DNA of 28,057 nt, from contig NZ_CAXUSG020000027.1 of NCBI RefSeq assembly GCF_964253915.1, forward strand, positions 1-28,057, in the 5' to 3' direction. A program made the position numbers and the translations under genes. The notes beneath the pieces were generated by a model. That model worked only from the letters and a program-made list of their open reading frames with translations. It was not told the DNA's origin and did no database searches. Position 1 is the first letter of the stretch. Every line of letters starts with the position of its first letter. The stretch is from Metarhizobium sp964253915. Its GTDB lineage: Bacteria > Pseudomonadota > Alphaproteobacteria > Rhizobiales > Rhizobiaceae. Below, piece after piece: positions 14,822 to 21,890 of the stretch.

Positions 14822-15470
14822 GGCTGTCCTCGTCGATCTGAGCATAGTGTTCGGTCTGGTAGCGGCCGTTGTGATATCCCTCGATGTGGTGACCTCCCGA
14901 ACGCGCCTCCCCTTCCCCGTGCGCTCAATGGAGACGACAAGATCGACAGCCTCGCCGATCACCTCCTGCATCGGCTGCTGGCTGGCTTCCGGCGTCAGTT
15001 GCTCCAGCCGCCAAGGCTGACATCGCTGTATTGGAGTGGATCGTGCTGATGCCGCCGGGGTGAGCCGTGTTCCAGGCTTTCAGGAGTGTGAGCGCCGCTC
15101 TGCCGCGGACTTCGCCGACGATGATGCGGTCAGGACGCAGACGCATGGTGCTCTTGAGCAGCCTCGCCATGTCGATCGTGTCGCTGGTATGGAGCGAGAT
15201 CGCGTTTTCCGCAGCGTACTGGATTTCGACCTGTCTTCGAGGATCACCATGCGATCGTCGGGAGCAGTAACAACCACTTCAGCGATAATAGCATTCGCAA
15301 GCGTGGTCCTGCCCGAACCCGTACCTGCGCCTCCGTCATGATCTTGGTCTTTACGTACTCCTCCAAGGGAATAAGACGTGACGCCCGACGGCGAATGGTG
15401 AAGGCCGGTCCAGACACCACGGGTGGCAGCAACCCCTCGAACCGGTGTCCGCCGATCGGCAGTCCCCTCG
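14811..15470 (-). pseudogene. trbB: trbB (T4SS traffic ATPase), N-terminus lost and several frameshifts
   Basis: TrbB is the VirB11-like hexameric ATPase of conjugation. Recognisable blocks occur in successive frames: LPIGGHRFEGLLPPVVSGPAFTIRRRA, then GTGSGRTTLANAIIAEVV (Walker A), then SDTIDMARLLKSTMRLRPDRIIVGEV and KAWNTAHPGGISTIHSN, then MQEVIGEAVDLVVSIERTG, and finally HHIEGYHNGRYQTEHYAQID ending at TAA 14811-14813. That needs at least four frame changes. The N-terminal third is missing, because the reading frame runs straight out of traI sequence near 15470. Adjacent repABC genes are intact, so wholesale sequencing error is an unlikely explanation. Confidence 0.83.
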
Positions 15471-15809
15471 CCTCCGCCAGAGAGGTGTCGACGCAAAACC
15501 TCGAGCTCTCGACCATGTCGGGGGACACGCAAAGTGAACCGCTTCCAAGGAGCTCGGAGATAGTCTTCTCCAGCATGGTCGGGCCTTCCGCAGGCAGAAG
15601 GCGTGCGCATCCGACCACTCGTGCGCCGTCGTGATCGCAAGAATGTAAGTGGGATCCAAATTGTCGTACTCGTCGAACTCGCCCGATTCCGTGACCGTAA
15701 CATCCCATTCGAGACGGCCGCGGAAGACGATCGCGCGCAGACGATGCATCTGCGCCAGTTCATCGGCATGATTGGCGTACTGATCAGGTGGGACGGTCAG
15801 GATCCGCAT
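15465..15809 (-). pseudogene. traI: traI (LuxI-type acyl-homoserine-lactone synthase), truncated, fused to trbB
   Basis: TraI makes the autoinducer that controls Ti-type plasmid conjugation. The N-terminus MRILTVPPDQY, then QMHRLRAIVFRGRLEWDV and EYDNLDPTYILAIT, carries the LuxI-family Arg, Phe, Trp and Asp residues. After a frameshift near 15640 the family blocks VVGCARLLPAEGPTMLEKTI and VESSRFCVDTSLA follow. The sequence then passes in frame into trbB (EARG to LPIGG) near 15470. The C-terminal half is deleted. The start with GGAGAGAAAA and the two upstream tra boxes are retained. No lactone synthesis is expected. Confidence 0.83.
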
Positions 15810-15867
15810 TTTTCTCTCCACTTGTTTCGACAGGCGGAGAAAGATCATCTGGAAAACGATGTGGCTA

Positions 15868-15885
15868 TCTGCAGATCTGCAACCG
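15868..15885. promoter_or_regulatory. tra box 1 (TraR-type operator)
   Basis: ATCTGCAGATCTGCAACC has the 12-bp palindrome TGCAGATCTGCA and matches 14 of 18 positions of the Ti-plasmid tra box consensus ATGTGCAGATCTGCACAT, as I know it. It lies 59 bases upstream of the traI ATG, in the traI-repA divergent region where TraR sites of Ti plasmids are found. Confidence 0.72.
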
Positions 15886-15944
15886 GTGATTCTAGTGAGT
15901 CGGTACGGCAAAACCAGATTCGGCGTCGGAAACCTCTCGGCACG

Positions 15945-15962
15945 TTCTGCAGATCTGCAGGT
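15945..15962. promoter_or_regulatory. tra box 2 (TraR-type operator)
   Basis: TTCTGCAGATCTGCAGGT contains the same TGCAGATCTGCA core, extended to the 14-bp palindrome CTGCAGATCTGCAG. Its centre is 77 bases from the centre of the first box. Paired boxes between traI and repA in Ti plasmids let TraR activate both transfer genes and repABC. Confidence 0.72.
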
Positions 15963-16002
15963 GGCTGTTGAAAGCGCTGCGCTCTATTTTTGCTTTAAGT
16001 GA

Positions 16003-16024
16003 CGGATTCACCTTCCTGAATCCG
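16003..16024. repeat. 8-bp inverted repeat upstream of repA
   Basis: CGGATTCA-CCTTCC-TGAATCCG is a perfect 8-bp inverted repeat with a six-base spacer, about 140 bases before the repA start. It could be a RepA/RepB operator half of the repABC control region or a leader hairpin. No known consensus was matched. Confidence 0.4.
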
Positions 16025-16049
16025 GTTGCAGCGTAGATTCCGGAAAATG

Positions 16050-16088
16050 CGTTAACCCCTCGTTAACCTTAAAGATCTTGCAAAGATC
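16050..16088. repeat. Helically phased direct repeats upstream of repA
   Basis: CGTTAACC occurs at 16050-16057 and 16061-16068, and AAAGATC at 16071-16077 and 16082-16088. Within each pair the spacing is 11 bases, and all four lie about one DNA turn apart. This sits 75-110 bases before the repA start, where repABC autoregulation operates, and suggests a multi-site protein binding region. The downstream GTGTTTACGAAAATTACCGTG (around 16124-16145) may also be part of the operator. Confidence 0.4.
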
Positions 16089-16161
16089 GTCAAAATGAGG
16101 TGTCTTTGGGCACGGCAAATTGCTGTGTTTACGAAAATTACCGTGTGTACGAGAGGAAGTC

Positions 16162-17358
16162 GTGGAGAATCCCGCAAAGCTACAGAAGGCTATCCATAAA
16201 CTGATAGCGGCACACGCGCGAGATCTCTCAGGTGCGTTGCACGAACATCGCATCAAGCTTTATCCCCCCGAAGCACGCAAGACCCTTCGATCTTTCTCAT
16301 CGATTGAGGCTGCCAAACTTATAGGCGTCAATGACGGGTATCTCCGCCATCTCTCCTTGGAAGGGAAAGGCCCGCAGCCGGACGTGGCCGCCAATAACAG
16401 GCGTTCATACTCTGTCGAGACCATCCAGGCCCTCCGGGAGTATCTCGACGAAAACGGCAAAGGTGACCGTCGATATTCCCCTCGGCGGACAGGTCGGGAA
16501 CATCTGCAGGTCATAACGGCTGTCAATTTCAAGGGCGGCTCTGGCAAAACCACGACTGCGGCTCACCTTGCACAGTTCCTCGCCCTTAATGGTTACAGGG
16601 TACTCGCGATCGACCTCGATCCACAGGCCAGCATGTCGGCCTTGCATGGCTTCCAGCCGGAATTCGACGTCAATGACAATGAAACCCTTTATGGTGCAGT
16701 TCGCTACGACGACGAGCGTCGCCCGCTCAGGGATGTAATCAAGAAAACGTACTTTACCAACCTGGACCTTGTGCCGGGTAACCTCGAGCTCATGGAGTTC
16801 GAACACGATACGGCGAAGGTTCTTAGCTCAAACAACCGCAAGGACATCTTTTTTACGAGGATGGACGACGCAATCTCATCGGTCGCTGATGACTATGATG
16901 TCGTAGTTGTCGACTGCCCTCCCCAACTCGGGTTCCTCACGATCTCAGCTCTCTGCGCTGCCACGGCAGTTCTGGTTACAGTTCACCCGCAGATGCTCGA
17001 CGTGATGTCCATGTGTCAGTTCCTGCTTATGACGTCGGAGCTTTTGAGCGTGGTGGCCGACGCGGGTGGCAGCATGCACTATGACTGGATGCGATACCTC
17101 GTGACCCGCTATGAGCCTGGTGATGGACCACAAAACCAGATGGTGTCGTTCATGCGGACCATGTTCGGTGAGCACGTCCTCAACCACCCCATGCTAAAAA
17201 GCACGGCCATATCGGACGCCGGTATCACCAAACAGACCTTGTACGAGGTCAGCCGCGACCAGTTCACAAGGGCGACCTACGACCGTGCGATGGAATCGCT
17301 CGATAACGTGAACCGTGAAATCGAGCAGCTCATTCAATCGGCATGGGGGCGCAAATGA
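16162..17358 (+). CDS. repA: RepA plasmid-partition ATPase (ParA family)
   Basis: RepA is the Walker-type ParA ATPase of repABC plasmids; with RepB it segregates the plasmid and represses the operon. The 398-residue protein has the family's N-terminal operator-binding part (IKLYPPEARKTLRSFSSIEAAKLIGV, 31-56). The deviant Walker A is KGGSGKTT at 124-131, followed by AIDLDPQAS (Walker A-prime), and VVVDCPPQLG is Walker B. I chose GTG 16162 because AGAGGAAG precedes it and MENPAKLQKAIHKLIAAHARDL aligns with usual RepA starts; TTG 16120 would add 14 residues. The TGA stop overlaps a small ORF start (ATGA). Confidence 0.95.
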   Translation: MENPAKLQKAIHKLIAAHARDLSGALHEHRIKLYPPEARKTLRSFSSIEAAKLIGVNDGYLRHLSLEGKGPQPDVAANNRRSYSVETIQALREYLDENGKGDRRYSPRRTGREHLQVITAVNFKGGSGKTTTAAHLAQFLALNGYRVLAIDLDPQASMSALHGFQPEFDVNDNETLYGAVRYDDERRPLRDVIKKTYFTNLDLVPGNLELMEFEHDTAKVLSSNNRKDIFFTRMDDAISSVADDYDVVVVDCPPQLGFLTISALCAATAVLVTVHPQMLDVMSMCQFLLMTSELLSVVADAGGSMHYDWMRYLVTRYEPGDGPQNQMVSFMRTMFGEHVLNHPMLKSTAISDAGITKQTLYEVSRDQFTRATYDRAMESLDNVNREIEQLIQSAWGRK

Positions 17359-17489
17359 CCGATCTCTATCACTCTTTCCGAGATGTATTGGCGCCAAAGT
17401 TGCCAGCCGGAAACTTTGACCGGACCGGCCATCAACCGCCTGCTTACGTCAGGCTTTTTGTGATCCAGAAAGGAGGCGCGGATGGCTAG
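17355..17489 (+). CDS. repD-like small ORF between repA and repB
   Basis: This 44-codon ORF begins MTDLYHSFRDVLAPKLPAGN. It starts with an ATGA overlap on the repA stop and ends in TAG inside the first codons of repB (17487-17489), so it is translationally linked to both. A small gene called repD, containing RepB-binding sites, is described in the same place on an Agrobacterium Ti plasmid. This one likewise contains the parS palindrome. It may be a real peptide or merely keep ribosomes moving between repA and repB. No protein family is recognised. Confidence 0.5.
   Translation: MTDLYHSFRDVLAPKLPAGNFDRTGHQPPAYVRLFVIQKGGADG
17399..17414. promoter_or_regulatory. parS centromere-like site for RepB
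   Basis: GTTGCCAGCCGGAAAC matches the repABC parS pattern GTT-N4-GC-N4-AAC exactly. It is in the repA-repB gap, one of the usual places, and is the binding site expected for RepB. I found no second perfect copy by eye. Confidence 0.82.
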
Positions 17490-18441
17490 GAAGCATCTAC
17501 TCTCCGACCTCAAGATACCAAGTCAAACGGCTGCCGAAGTAGCTGGGACCCCAGATCAAGAATCAGCGCCCCCGCAATACGCGCCTAGGGGAGCTATCGG
17601 TGCGGTCTCGCGTTCGATCGAGCTGCTCAAGTCACAGTCACTAAGTGAACTTGATCCGGATCTAATCGATGCACCCCCGGTGCGCGACAGGCTCCCCGAA
17701 GACGAGAATGAGTTCGAGGAGTTCGCGCGCAACATCCGCGAGAACGGGCAGCAAGTGCCTATCCTGGTGCGGCCGCATCCTACGGCGGAAGGACGTTATC
17801 AAGTCGCCTATGGGCGTCGTCGTCTACGCGCTGTCAAAGCCGCGGGGATGAGGGTCAAGGCTTCCGTCCGTCCTCTTACCGATGAAGAGCTTGTTCGAGC
17901 CCAGGGGCAGGAGAATACCGGACGACGCGATCTTTCGTTCATCGAGCGAGCCCTTTACGCGGCAGAGCTTGAGGCAAACGGCTTTGACCGCCCGGTCATC
18001 ATGGCGGCGCTCGGTGTCGATAAAAGTAATCTCTCGCGCCTCATTCAGGCTGCGACGCAACTGCCGAAGGACGTCATCCGATCGATCGGCGCGGCTCCAA
18101 AGACGGGACGTGACCGGTGGTACGAATTGGCGGCTCGGTTGACCAGCGAAGATGCTATCGGATCGGCCCGTGCAATTCTGGCTGATCGCGATATTCAAGC
18201 GCTATCATCCGACGACCGTTTCTCGCGTGTCTTCGACGCCGTCGCCCCCAAAAAGGCGAAGAAGGACAAGCCGCGACCGCAGGTGTGGCAAGCTGACGAC
18301 GGCGTCAAAGCAGCGAAATACCATCAGGACAAGCGGTCAGTGACACTGACGATCGATAAGAAGGCAGCGCCGGATTTTGGCGAATACCTTCTGTCGGCCC
18401 TCCCCGAGATCTACGCGTCGTTCAAAAAGGCGAAGCGGTAG
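17482..18441 (+). CDS. repB: RepB plasmid-partition protein (ParB family)
   Basis: A 319-residue ParB-like protein. It binds parS and works with RepA in segregation. The N-terminus MARKHLLSDL is typical. The ParB/sulfiredoxin domain covers about residues 60-150 (DRLPEDENEFEEFARNIRENGQQVPILVRPHP, then YGRRRLRA and QGQENTGRRDLSFIERA). The helix-turn-helix follows (AALGVDKSNLSRLIQAA, about 173-189), then the RepB C-terminal domain. AAAGGAGG is a strong ribosome site before ATG 17482. The length is normal and there are no disruptions. It is translated from the repABC message just after the repD-like ORF. Confidence 0.95.
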   Translation: MARKHLLSDLKIPSQTAAEVAGTPDQESAPPQYAPRGAIGAVSRSIELLKSQSLSELDPDLIDAPPVRDRLPEDENEFEEFARNIRENGQQVPILVRPHPTAEGRYQVAYGRRRLRAVKAAGMRVKASVRPLTDEELVRAQGQENTGRRDLSFIERALYAAELEANGFDRPVIMAALGVDKSNLSRLIQAATQLPKDVIRSIGAAPKTGRDRWYELAARLTSEDAIGSARAILADRDIQALSSDDRFSRVFDAVAPKKAKKDKPRPQVWQADDGVKAAKYHQDKRSVTLTIDKKAAPDFGEYLLSALPEIYASFKKAKR

Positions 18442-18473
18442 ATGAAGCCAATTAGCGAAAGGTACAGATAGCG

Positions 18474-18511
18474 CAAAGAAAAAGCCCTCCGAAACGGTGT
18501 TCCAGAAGGCT
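18474..18511 (-). terminator. Terminator of the ctRNA
   Basis: Reading the + strand, AGCCCTCCGAAAC-GGT-GTTCCAGAAGGCT pairs over 13 positions with three mismatches. On the minus strand the hairpin is followed by TTTTTCTTT, a normal Rho-independent end. Confidence 0.7.
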
Positions 18512-18526
18512 TCTCTCAGTTTGGTC
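18474..18526 (-). ncRNA. Antisense ctRNA controlling repC
   Basis: repABC plasmids encode a roughly 50-60 nt countertranscript between repB and repC that limits RepC synthesis and gives incompatibility. On the minus strand a promoter (18533-18561) would start a transcript near 18526. It would end at a terminator hairpin whose T-run reads TTTTTCTTTGC (+ strand 18472-18483). The predicted length is about 53 nt. The repC leader on the + strand also has the GC-rich palindrome ACGCCGGCGT just before the repC start, which fits the known attenuation mechanism that hides the repC ribosome site. Ends are inferred to within a few bases. Confidence 0.78.
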
Positions 18527-18532
18527 GCTTAG

Positions 18533-18561
18533 AGAATCGCACTTCCCGGAATCACAGTCAA
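18533..18561 (-). promoter_or_regulatory. Sigma-70 type promoter of the ctRNA
   Basis: On the minus strand the -35 element TTGACT (+ strand 18556-18561) is separated by exactly 17 bases from the -10 element GATTCT (18533-18538). A second TTGACT lies directly upstream. Position and orientation fit ctRNA promoters of other repABC plasmids. Confidence 0.68.
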
Positions 18562-18615
18562 GAGTCAACGCCACGCCGGCGTAGCCTTTTCTTTGCCTTG
18601 TGAAAGGTGAAGGAC

Positions 18616-19890
18616 ATGGACACGGGACATTTAACGACGCCTTTTGGGCGGCGACCGATGGCGCTTACCCTGGTGAGGCGTCAAATCGAGACGAAGAAGG
18701 CTGCTACACCAACGGCCGTCGACAAGTGGCGCGTCTTCCGCGACATCGGTGACGCGCGTGCCCGCCTTGGCCTCCAGGATAGGGCACTTGCGGTACTAAA
18801 CGCGCTCCTGTCGTTCTTTCCTGCCACGGAACTCAGCAGTGACAAGAACCTGATCGTGTTTCCATCGAATGCTCAGCTGTCGGCACGCGCAAACGGCATT
18901 GCGGGGACGACACTGCGTAAATGCCTTGGCTCACTTGTCGAAGCCGGCATCATCATCCGCAAGGATAGCCCTAACGGCAAACGATACGCTCGAAAATCGG
19001 GCGAAGGGGACATAGAAGACGCCTATGGCTTCAGCCTTGCCCCTCTTCTCGCTCGCGCCACCGAGTTCGCGGCCCTCGCGCAGGAGGTCGCCGCCGAACA
19101 GCGACGATTCCGCATCATGAAGGACCGCCTTACAATCGTACGAAGAGACGTGAGGAAGCTCATCACCGTTGGTATGGAGGAGCACCTTCCAGGTGATTGG
19201 GCCGCAGCTGAGGCGTGCTTCATTGACATCGTCGGACGGTTCGTGAGGAGACCGACGCTACGTGACATCGCAGCCAGTCTCGACGAGATGAGCCTTCTGC
19301 ACGAAGAAGTCACTAGCCTGCTGGAAATGCAGGAGGAAATCAAAAAAAGCGATGGCAATGATATCGCATCTGGATGCCACATACAGAATTCAAATACCGA
19401 ATGCTACATTGAACTTGAACCTAGCTTCGAAAAGAAGCCGGGCGAAAAGTCCGCGACAAACAAAACGACGACGCGGAAGAACGAGTCGGAGGTATTCCCG
19501 TTGTCGATGGTTGTGCGGGCCTGCCCGGAAGTTGCTGTGTTTGGCCCGCGGGGATCGGTCGGAAATTGGCGAGACATGATGTCTGCTGCGGTAACTGTCC
19601 GATCCATGCTTGGCGTGAGCCCCTCGGCGTACGAAGAAGCTTGCGAAACATTGGGGCAGGCAGGCGCTGCGATTGCTATCGCGTGTATTCTCGAGCGCGC
19701 CAACCACATCAACTCGGCCGGCGGCTATCTGCGAGATTTGACCGCAAAGGCGAGGCGAGGGGAATTTTCTCTCGGTCCGATGCTCTTCGCACAGCTGAGG
19801 GCAAATGCTGCGCCCACGAAGCGGGCGACGAGTTCAAGGCAGCGCTCAATTGTGCACTTACGGCCTCAAGGCACTGATTTTTTTACGTAA
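18616..19890 (+). CDS. repC: RepC replication initiator
   Basis: RepC is the essential initiator of repABC plasmids, and the origin normally lies inside its own gene. The protein of about 424 residues has the signature TTPFGRRPMAL near the N-terminus, DKWRVFRDI, the winged-helix region FPSNAQLSARANGIAGTTLRKCL, and the late block GNWRDMMSAAVTVRSMLGVSPSAYEEACE, with SAGGYLRDLTAKA near the end. I chose ATG 18616 (MDTGHLTTPF) with AAAGGTG upstream; GTG 18607 would add three residues. An AT-richer stretch around 19330-19480, where the reading frame is low in conserved motifs, is where the origin is expected. The gene is intact. Confidence 0.95.
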   Translation: MDTGHLTTPFGRRPMALTLVRRQIETKKAATPTAVDKWRVFRDIGDARARLGLQDRALAVLNALLSFFPATELSSDKNLIVFPSNAQLSARANGIAGTTLRKCLGSLVEAGIIIRKDSPNGKRYARKSGEGDIEDAYGFSLAPLLARATEFAALAQEVAAEQRRFRIMKDRLTIVRRDVRKLITVGMEEHLPGDWAAAEACFIDIVGRFVRRPTLRDIAASLDEMSLLHEEVTSLLEMQEEIKKSDGNDIASGCHIQNSNTECYIELEPSFEKKPGEKSATNKTTTRKNESEVFPLSMVVRACPEVAVFGPRGSVGNWRDMMSAAVTVRSMLGVSPSAYEEACETLGQAGAAIAIACILERANHINSAGGYLRDLTAKARRGEFSLGPMLFAQLRANAAPTKRATSSRQRSIVHLRPQGTDFFT

Positions 19891-20075
19891 AATCTGATAG
19901 GACACGAAGTTTCCGGCTGACAACTCTTAGATTTGAGATCCCAAATTTTGTAAGGGAGAGACAGTATCACATAGAACGCCTTCGGGTTCATGCGCTCGTC
20001 TAATGGCGAAAGACGGAAAGCGAGCGAGCCAAGATAATTGTCTGCCTGAGACTATCGCAACCGGATAGGCGTTGA
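19891..20075. other. Non-coding stretch after repC
   Basis: No gene is supported here. The only structure noted is a short near-palindrome, ATTTG-AGATCC-CAAAT, around 19933-19948, too weak to call a terminator. The replication block ends here and gene fragments begin. Confidence 0.3.
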
Positions 20076-20296
20076 ACGCGGCAGCTCAGTGCCTTCGAGA
20101 TAGACTTCCGCATCCTGACGAATACCTCCGACGTTCGTTGGATTTCCGCCCGTGGCCAGGGAAGCGAAGGCGACGCAGCGTCGAAAAAGATGACCGTCAT
20201 CTTTCTCGAAGTGACCGGCCGCAAGCAGGCGGAGGAGGGGTACGAACTGCTCGCCGTCGAAATGAGCCACCCATCGTCGATGGCTCCTCCCGCATA
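20076..20296 (+). pseudogene. PAS-domain piece of a sensor histidine kinase
   Basis: In the frame of 20076, directly after a TGA, the translation reads FEIDFRILTNTSDVRWISAR, then KKMTVIFLEVTGRKQAEEGYELLAVEMSH. This is the second half of a PAS domain (R-I-x-D-x-x-x-R-W-I-x-x-R, then V-x-x-D/E-V-T-x-R-K). It leads into the start of an HWE/HisKA_2-type H-box (ELLAVEMSH), where homology ends after the histidine and the frame stops at TAG about eight residues later. It has no start, no receiver pairing residues and no ATPase domain. It is a remnant. Confidence 0.55.
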
Positions 20297-20492
20297 GGTT
20301 TGGCTTCGCGGGCCGTTCATGAAATCCATCAACCTGGCCATGTTCGGGGCGTTCGGCACGGTAAGAACTTGCCGGCTTGCCGATTAATGTTCACTGAGAT
20401 GCCGTTAGTCTGACAATAAAAGCTGTCTCCAAGAGGAACAAAAGTTTCGCAGGTGTATTTAGGAATGAGTTTCAAGTGGGTGGGAAATTTTC

Positions 20493-20602
20493 ATGACTAC
20501 CGTGACGCCCGACGATTGTTCCGCCGCATATCCTTTCCAATTTATATTTTTGCCGTTTCCGTTCGTCTGTTTCACGCTAGCGCTTCTCACCGATTTTGCT
20601 TT
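20493..20602 (+). pseudogene. N-terminal scrap of a DUF2231-like membrane protein
   Basis: From ATG 20493 (GGTGGGAAA upstream) the frame gives MTTVTPDDCSAAYPFQ followed by FLPFPFVCFTLALLTDFAL. This resembles the first transmembrane segment of DUF2231 proteins (PFPxxxFxxALLxD). It loses sense where dehydrogenase sequence begins in a different frame at about 20603. The match is short, so the family call is tentative. The stretch 20297-20492 shows nothing else. Confidence 0.35.
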
Positions 20603-20806
20603 GCGCCAGGCCCGATCTGGACCGTGCTTCAGCCGAGCGGTGGGCAGCCGGAGGAAAAGGTGAAGAACTTCGGCAAGAACAGCGATTTCGGACGGCCCGG
20701 CCAGCCAGTGGAGCTTGCTCCAGTGTTTGTCCTGCTTGCCTCGACGGAGGCCAGCTTCATCAACGGTGAGGTTTACGGCGTCACGGGCGGGAAGGGCGTT
20801 GCCTGA
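20603..20806 (+). pseudogene. C-terminal fragment of a short-chain dehydrogenase
   Basis: The 67 codons before TGA 20804-20806 read APGPIWTVLQPSGGQPEEK, then DFGRPGQPVELAPVFVLLAS and FINGEVYGVTGGKGVA. This is the classic end of SDR family oxidoreductases of the stress-related YdaD type. The Rossmann GxxxGxG motif and the catalytic Ser-Tyr-Lys are absent: upstream DNA in this frame is unrelated. It is a 3' remnant joined to a DUF2231-like scrap. Confidence 0.75.
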
Positions 20807-20850
20807 CCGCTTCAGAATGAAACCGGCCACAGCAGTAAACAGGAGGAAAC

Positions 20851-21099
20851 ATGCCGGACGAGAGCAAAATACGTGAAGACGCCTATGCGAGATGGGAAGC
20901 CGAGGGCCGGCCGGACGGTCAGCATGAGCGGCATTGGCGCGAAGCCAGTGATGCGTTGCGATCAACGGGTACACCGCAGACGTGGTCAGCCGACCATGGA
21001 GATGGCGTAAGTGCGAGCGATCCTCCGTCGGGCAAGTCCAGCGATGAGGGGATCCGCCCGGAAAAGCTGACCTCGGAAAATGACCAGGGCGCCGGTTGA
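20851..21099 (+). CDS. DUF2934 small protein
   Basis: The 82-residue protein has the DUF2934 motif IREDAYARWEAEGRPDGQHERHW near its start (residues 6-28) and a disordered, acidic remainder rich in Ser, Asp and Gly. AGGAGGAAAC is a near-ideal ribosome site before ATG 20851. DUF2934 proteins are small and widespread in rhizobia, often beside stress genes; no function is established. It is followed on the same strand by a glutathione S-transferase 53 bases away, so the two may be co-transcribed. Confidence 0.72.
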   Translation: MPDESKIREDAYARWEAEGRPDGQHERHWREASDALRSTGTPQTWSADHGDGVSASDPPSGKSSDEGIRPEKLTSENDQGAG

Positions 21100-21152
21100 C
21101 GCTCCATCTAGGAGCGAGTGCATGCAGCGGACAATGGTAAGGGACGAGACTT

Positions 21153-21842
21153 ATGATCACCATTACTGCCATGAAATGGGTGCCGCCCTTTGCCGCCGGG
21201 CAGGTCCGCGATCATCGCGCCCGCTGGATTCTGAACGAAGCCGGCTGGCCCTACGAGGTTCGTCTCATGGACGCCTGCGATCTCGCATCCCAGGAATATC
21301 GTGAAAAGCAACCCTTCGGCCAGGTTCCGTATTTGGAAGAGGACGGCAGAACGACCCTGTTCGAAAGCGGTGCCATCGTCATCGACGTCGCAACGCGGGC
21401 AGCCATCTTGATACCCGCCGACGGCAACGCCCGCTCGCTCGTTCTCAGCTGGGTGATTGCGGCGCTGAACTCGATCGAGCCGTTTCTGATGAACGTCGCC
21501 GAAGTCGAGTATTTCATGGAAGACGCTGGGCAAAAGGATGCGCGCCGACCAGCGGTCGTTGCGGCGGCCGAACAACGGCTGTCTCAACTCGAGACCGCTC
21601 TCAAAGGGCGCACGTGGCTTGTTGGCGATCAGTTCACGATTGCGGACTTGATGATGGCATCAGTCCTCAAAATTGCCCGTCGACTCGATTTACTCAAATC
21701 GCACCCTGAGCTCGTCAGCTATCAGGACCGTTGTCTCGACCGCCCGGCCTATCGAAAGGCAGTCGCCGATCAACGCGCGACGATCGAAAGCCATAAGATG
21801 GCTGACATGCGGTTCGACGAGGCGCGGCATCCAGCGAACTGA
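21153..21842 (+). CDS. Glutathione S-transferase family protein
   Basis: A 229-residue protein with an N-terminal thioredoxin-like GST domain (residues 1-82: RARWILNEAGWPYEVRLM, then GQVPYLEEDGRTTLFESGAIV, with the cis-Pro VPYL and the E-S glutathione-contact pair). The C-terminal helical domain contains WLVGDQFTIADLMMASVL (about 156-173), the N-capping box of GSTs. It probably conjugates glutathione to electrophiles or reduces peroxides in the cytosol; the substrate is unknown. The start ATG 21153 has GGGACGAGAC upstream. The next gene begins 48 bases on, in the same direction. Confidence 0.85.
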   Translation: MITITAMKWVPPFAAGQVRDHRARWILNEAGWPYEVRLMDACDLASQEYREKQPFGQVPYLEEDGRTTLFESGAIVIDVATRAAILIPADGNARSLVLSWVIAALNSIEPFLMNVAEVEYFMEDAGQKDARRPAVVAAAEQRLSQLETALKGRTWLVGDQFTIADLMMASVLKIARRLDLLKSHPELVSYQDRCLDRPAYRKAVADQRATIESHKMADMRFDEARHPAN

Positions 21843-21890
21843 GATGGCGATAGATGCTCTGAAACTGGAACGCCGATCGAGGAGAAAACC

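Noticed and set aside
13811..15911. Numerous medium plus-strand frames in the trb region
   Set aside because: They are antisense to recognisable traI/trb sequence in a GC-rich area.
20000..20413. Overlapping frames on both strands (20000-20359 minus, 20052-20270 minus, 20072-20413 plus)
   Set aside because: A third frame, 20076-20296 plus, carries the PAS-domain residues, so these are shadows.
20424..20455. GGAAC at about 20435 as an EcfG promoter
   Set aside because: No CGTT-like -10 at 16 or 17 bases and no intact gene directly downstream.
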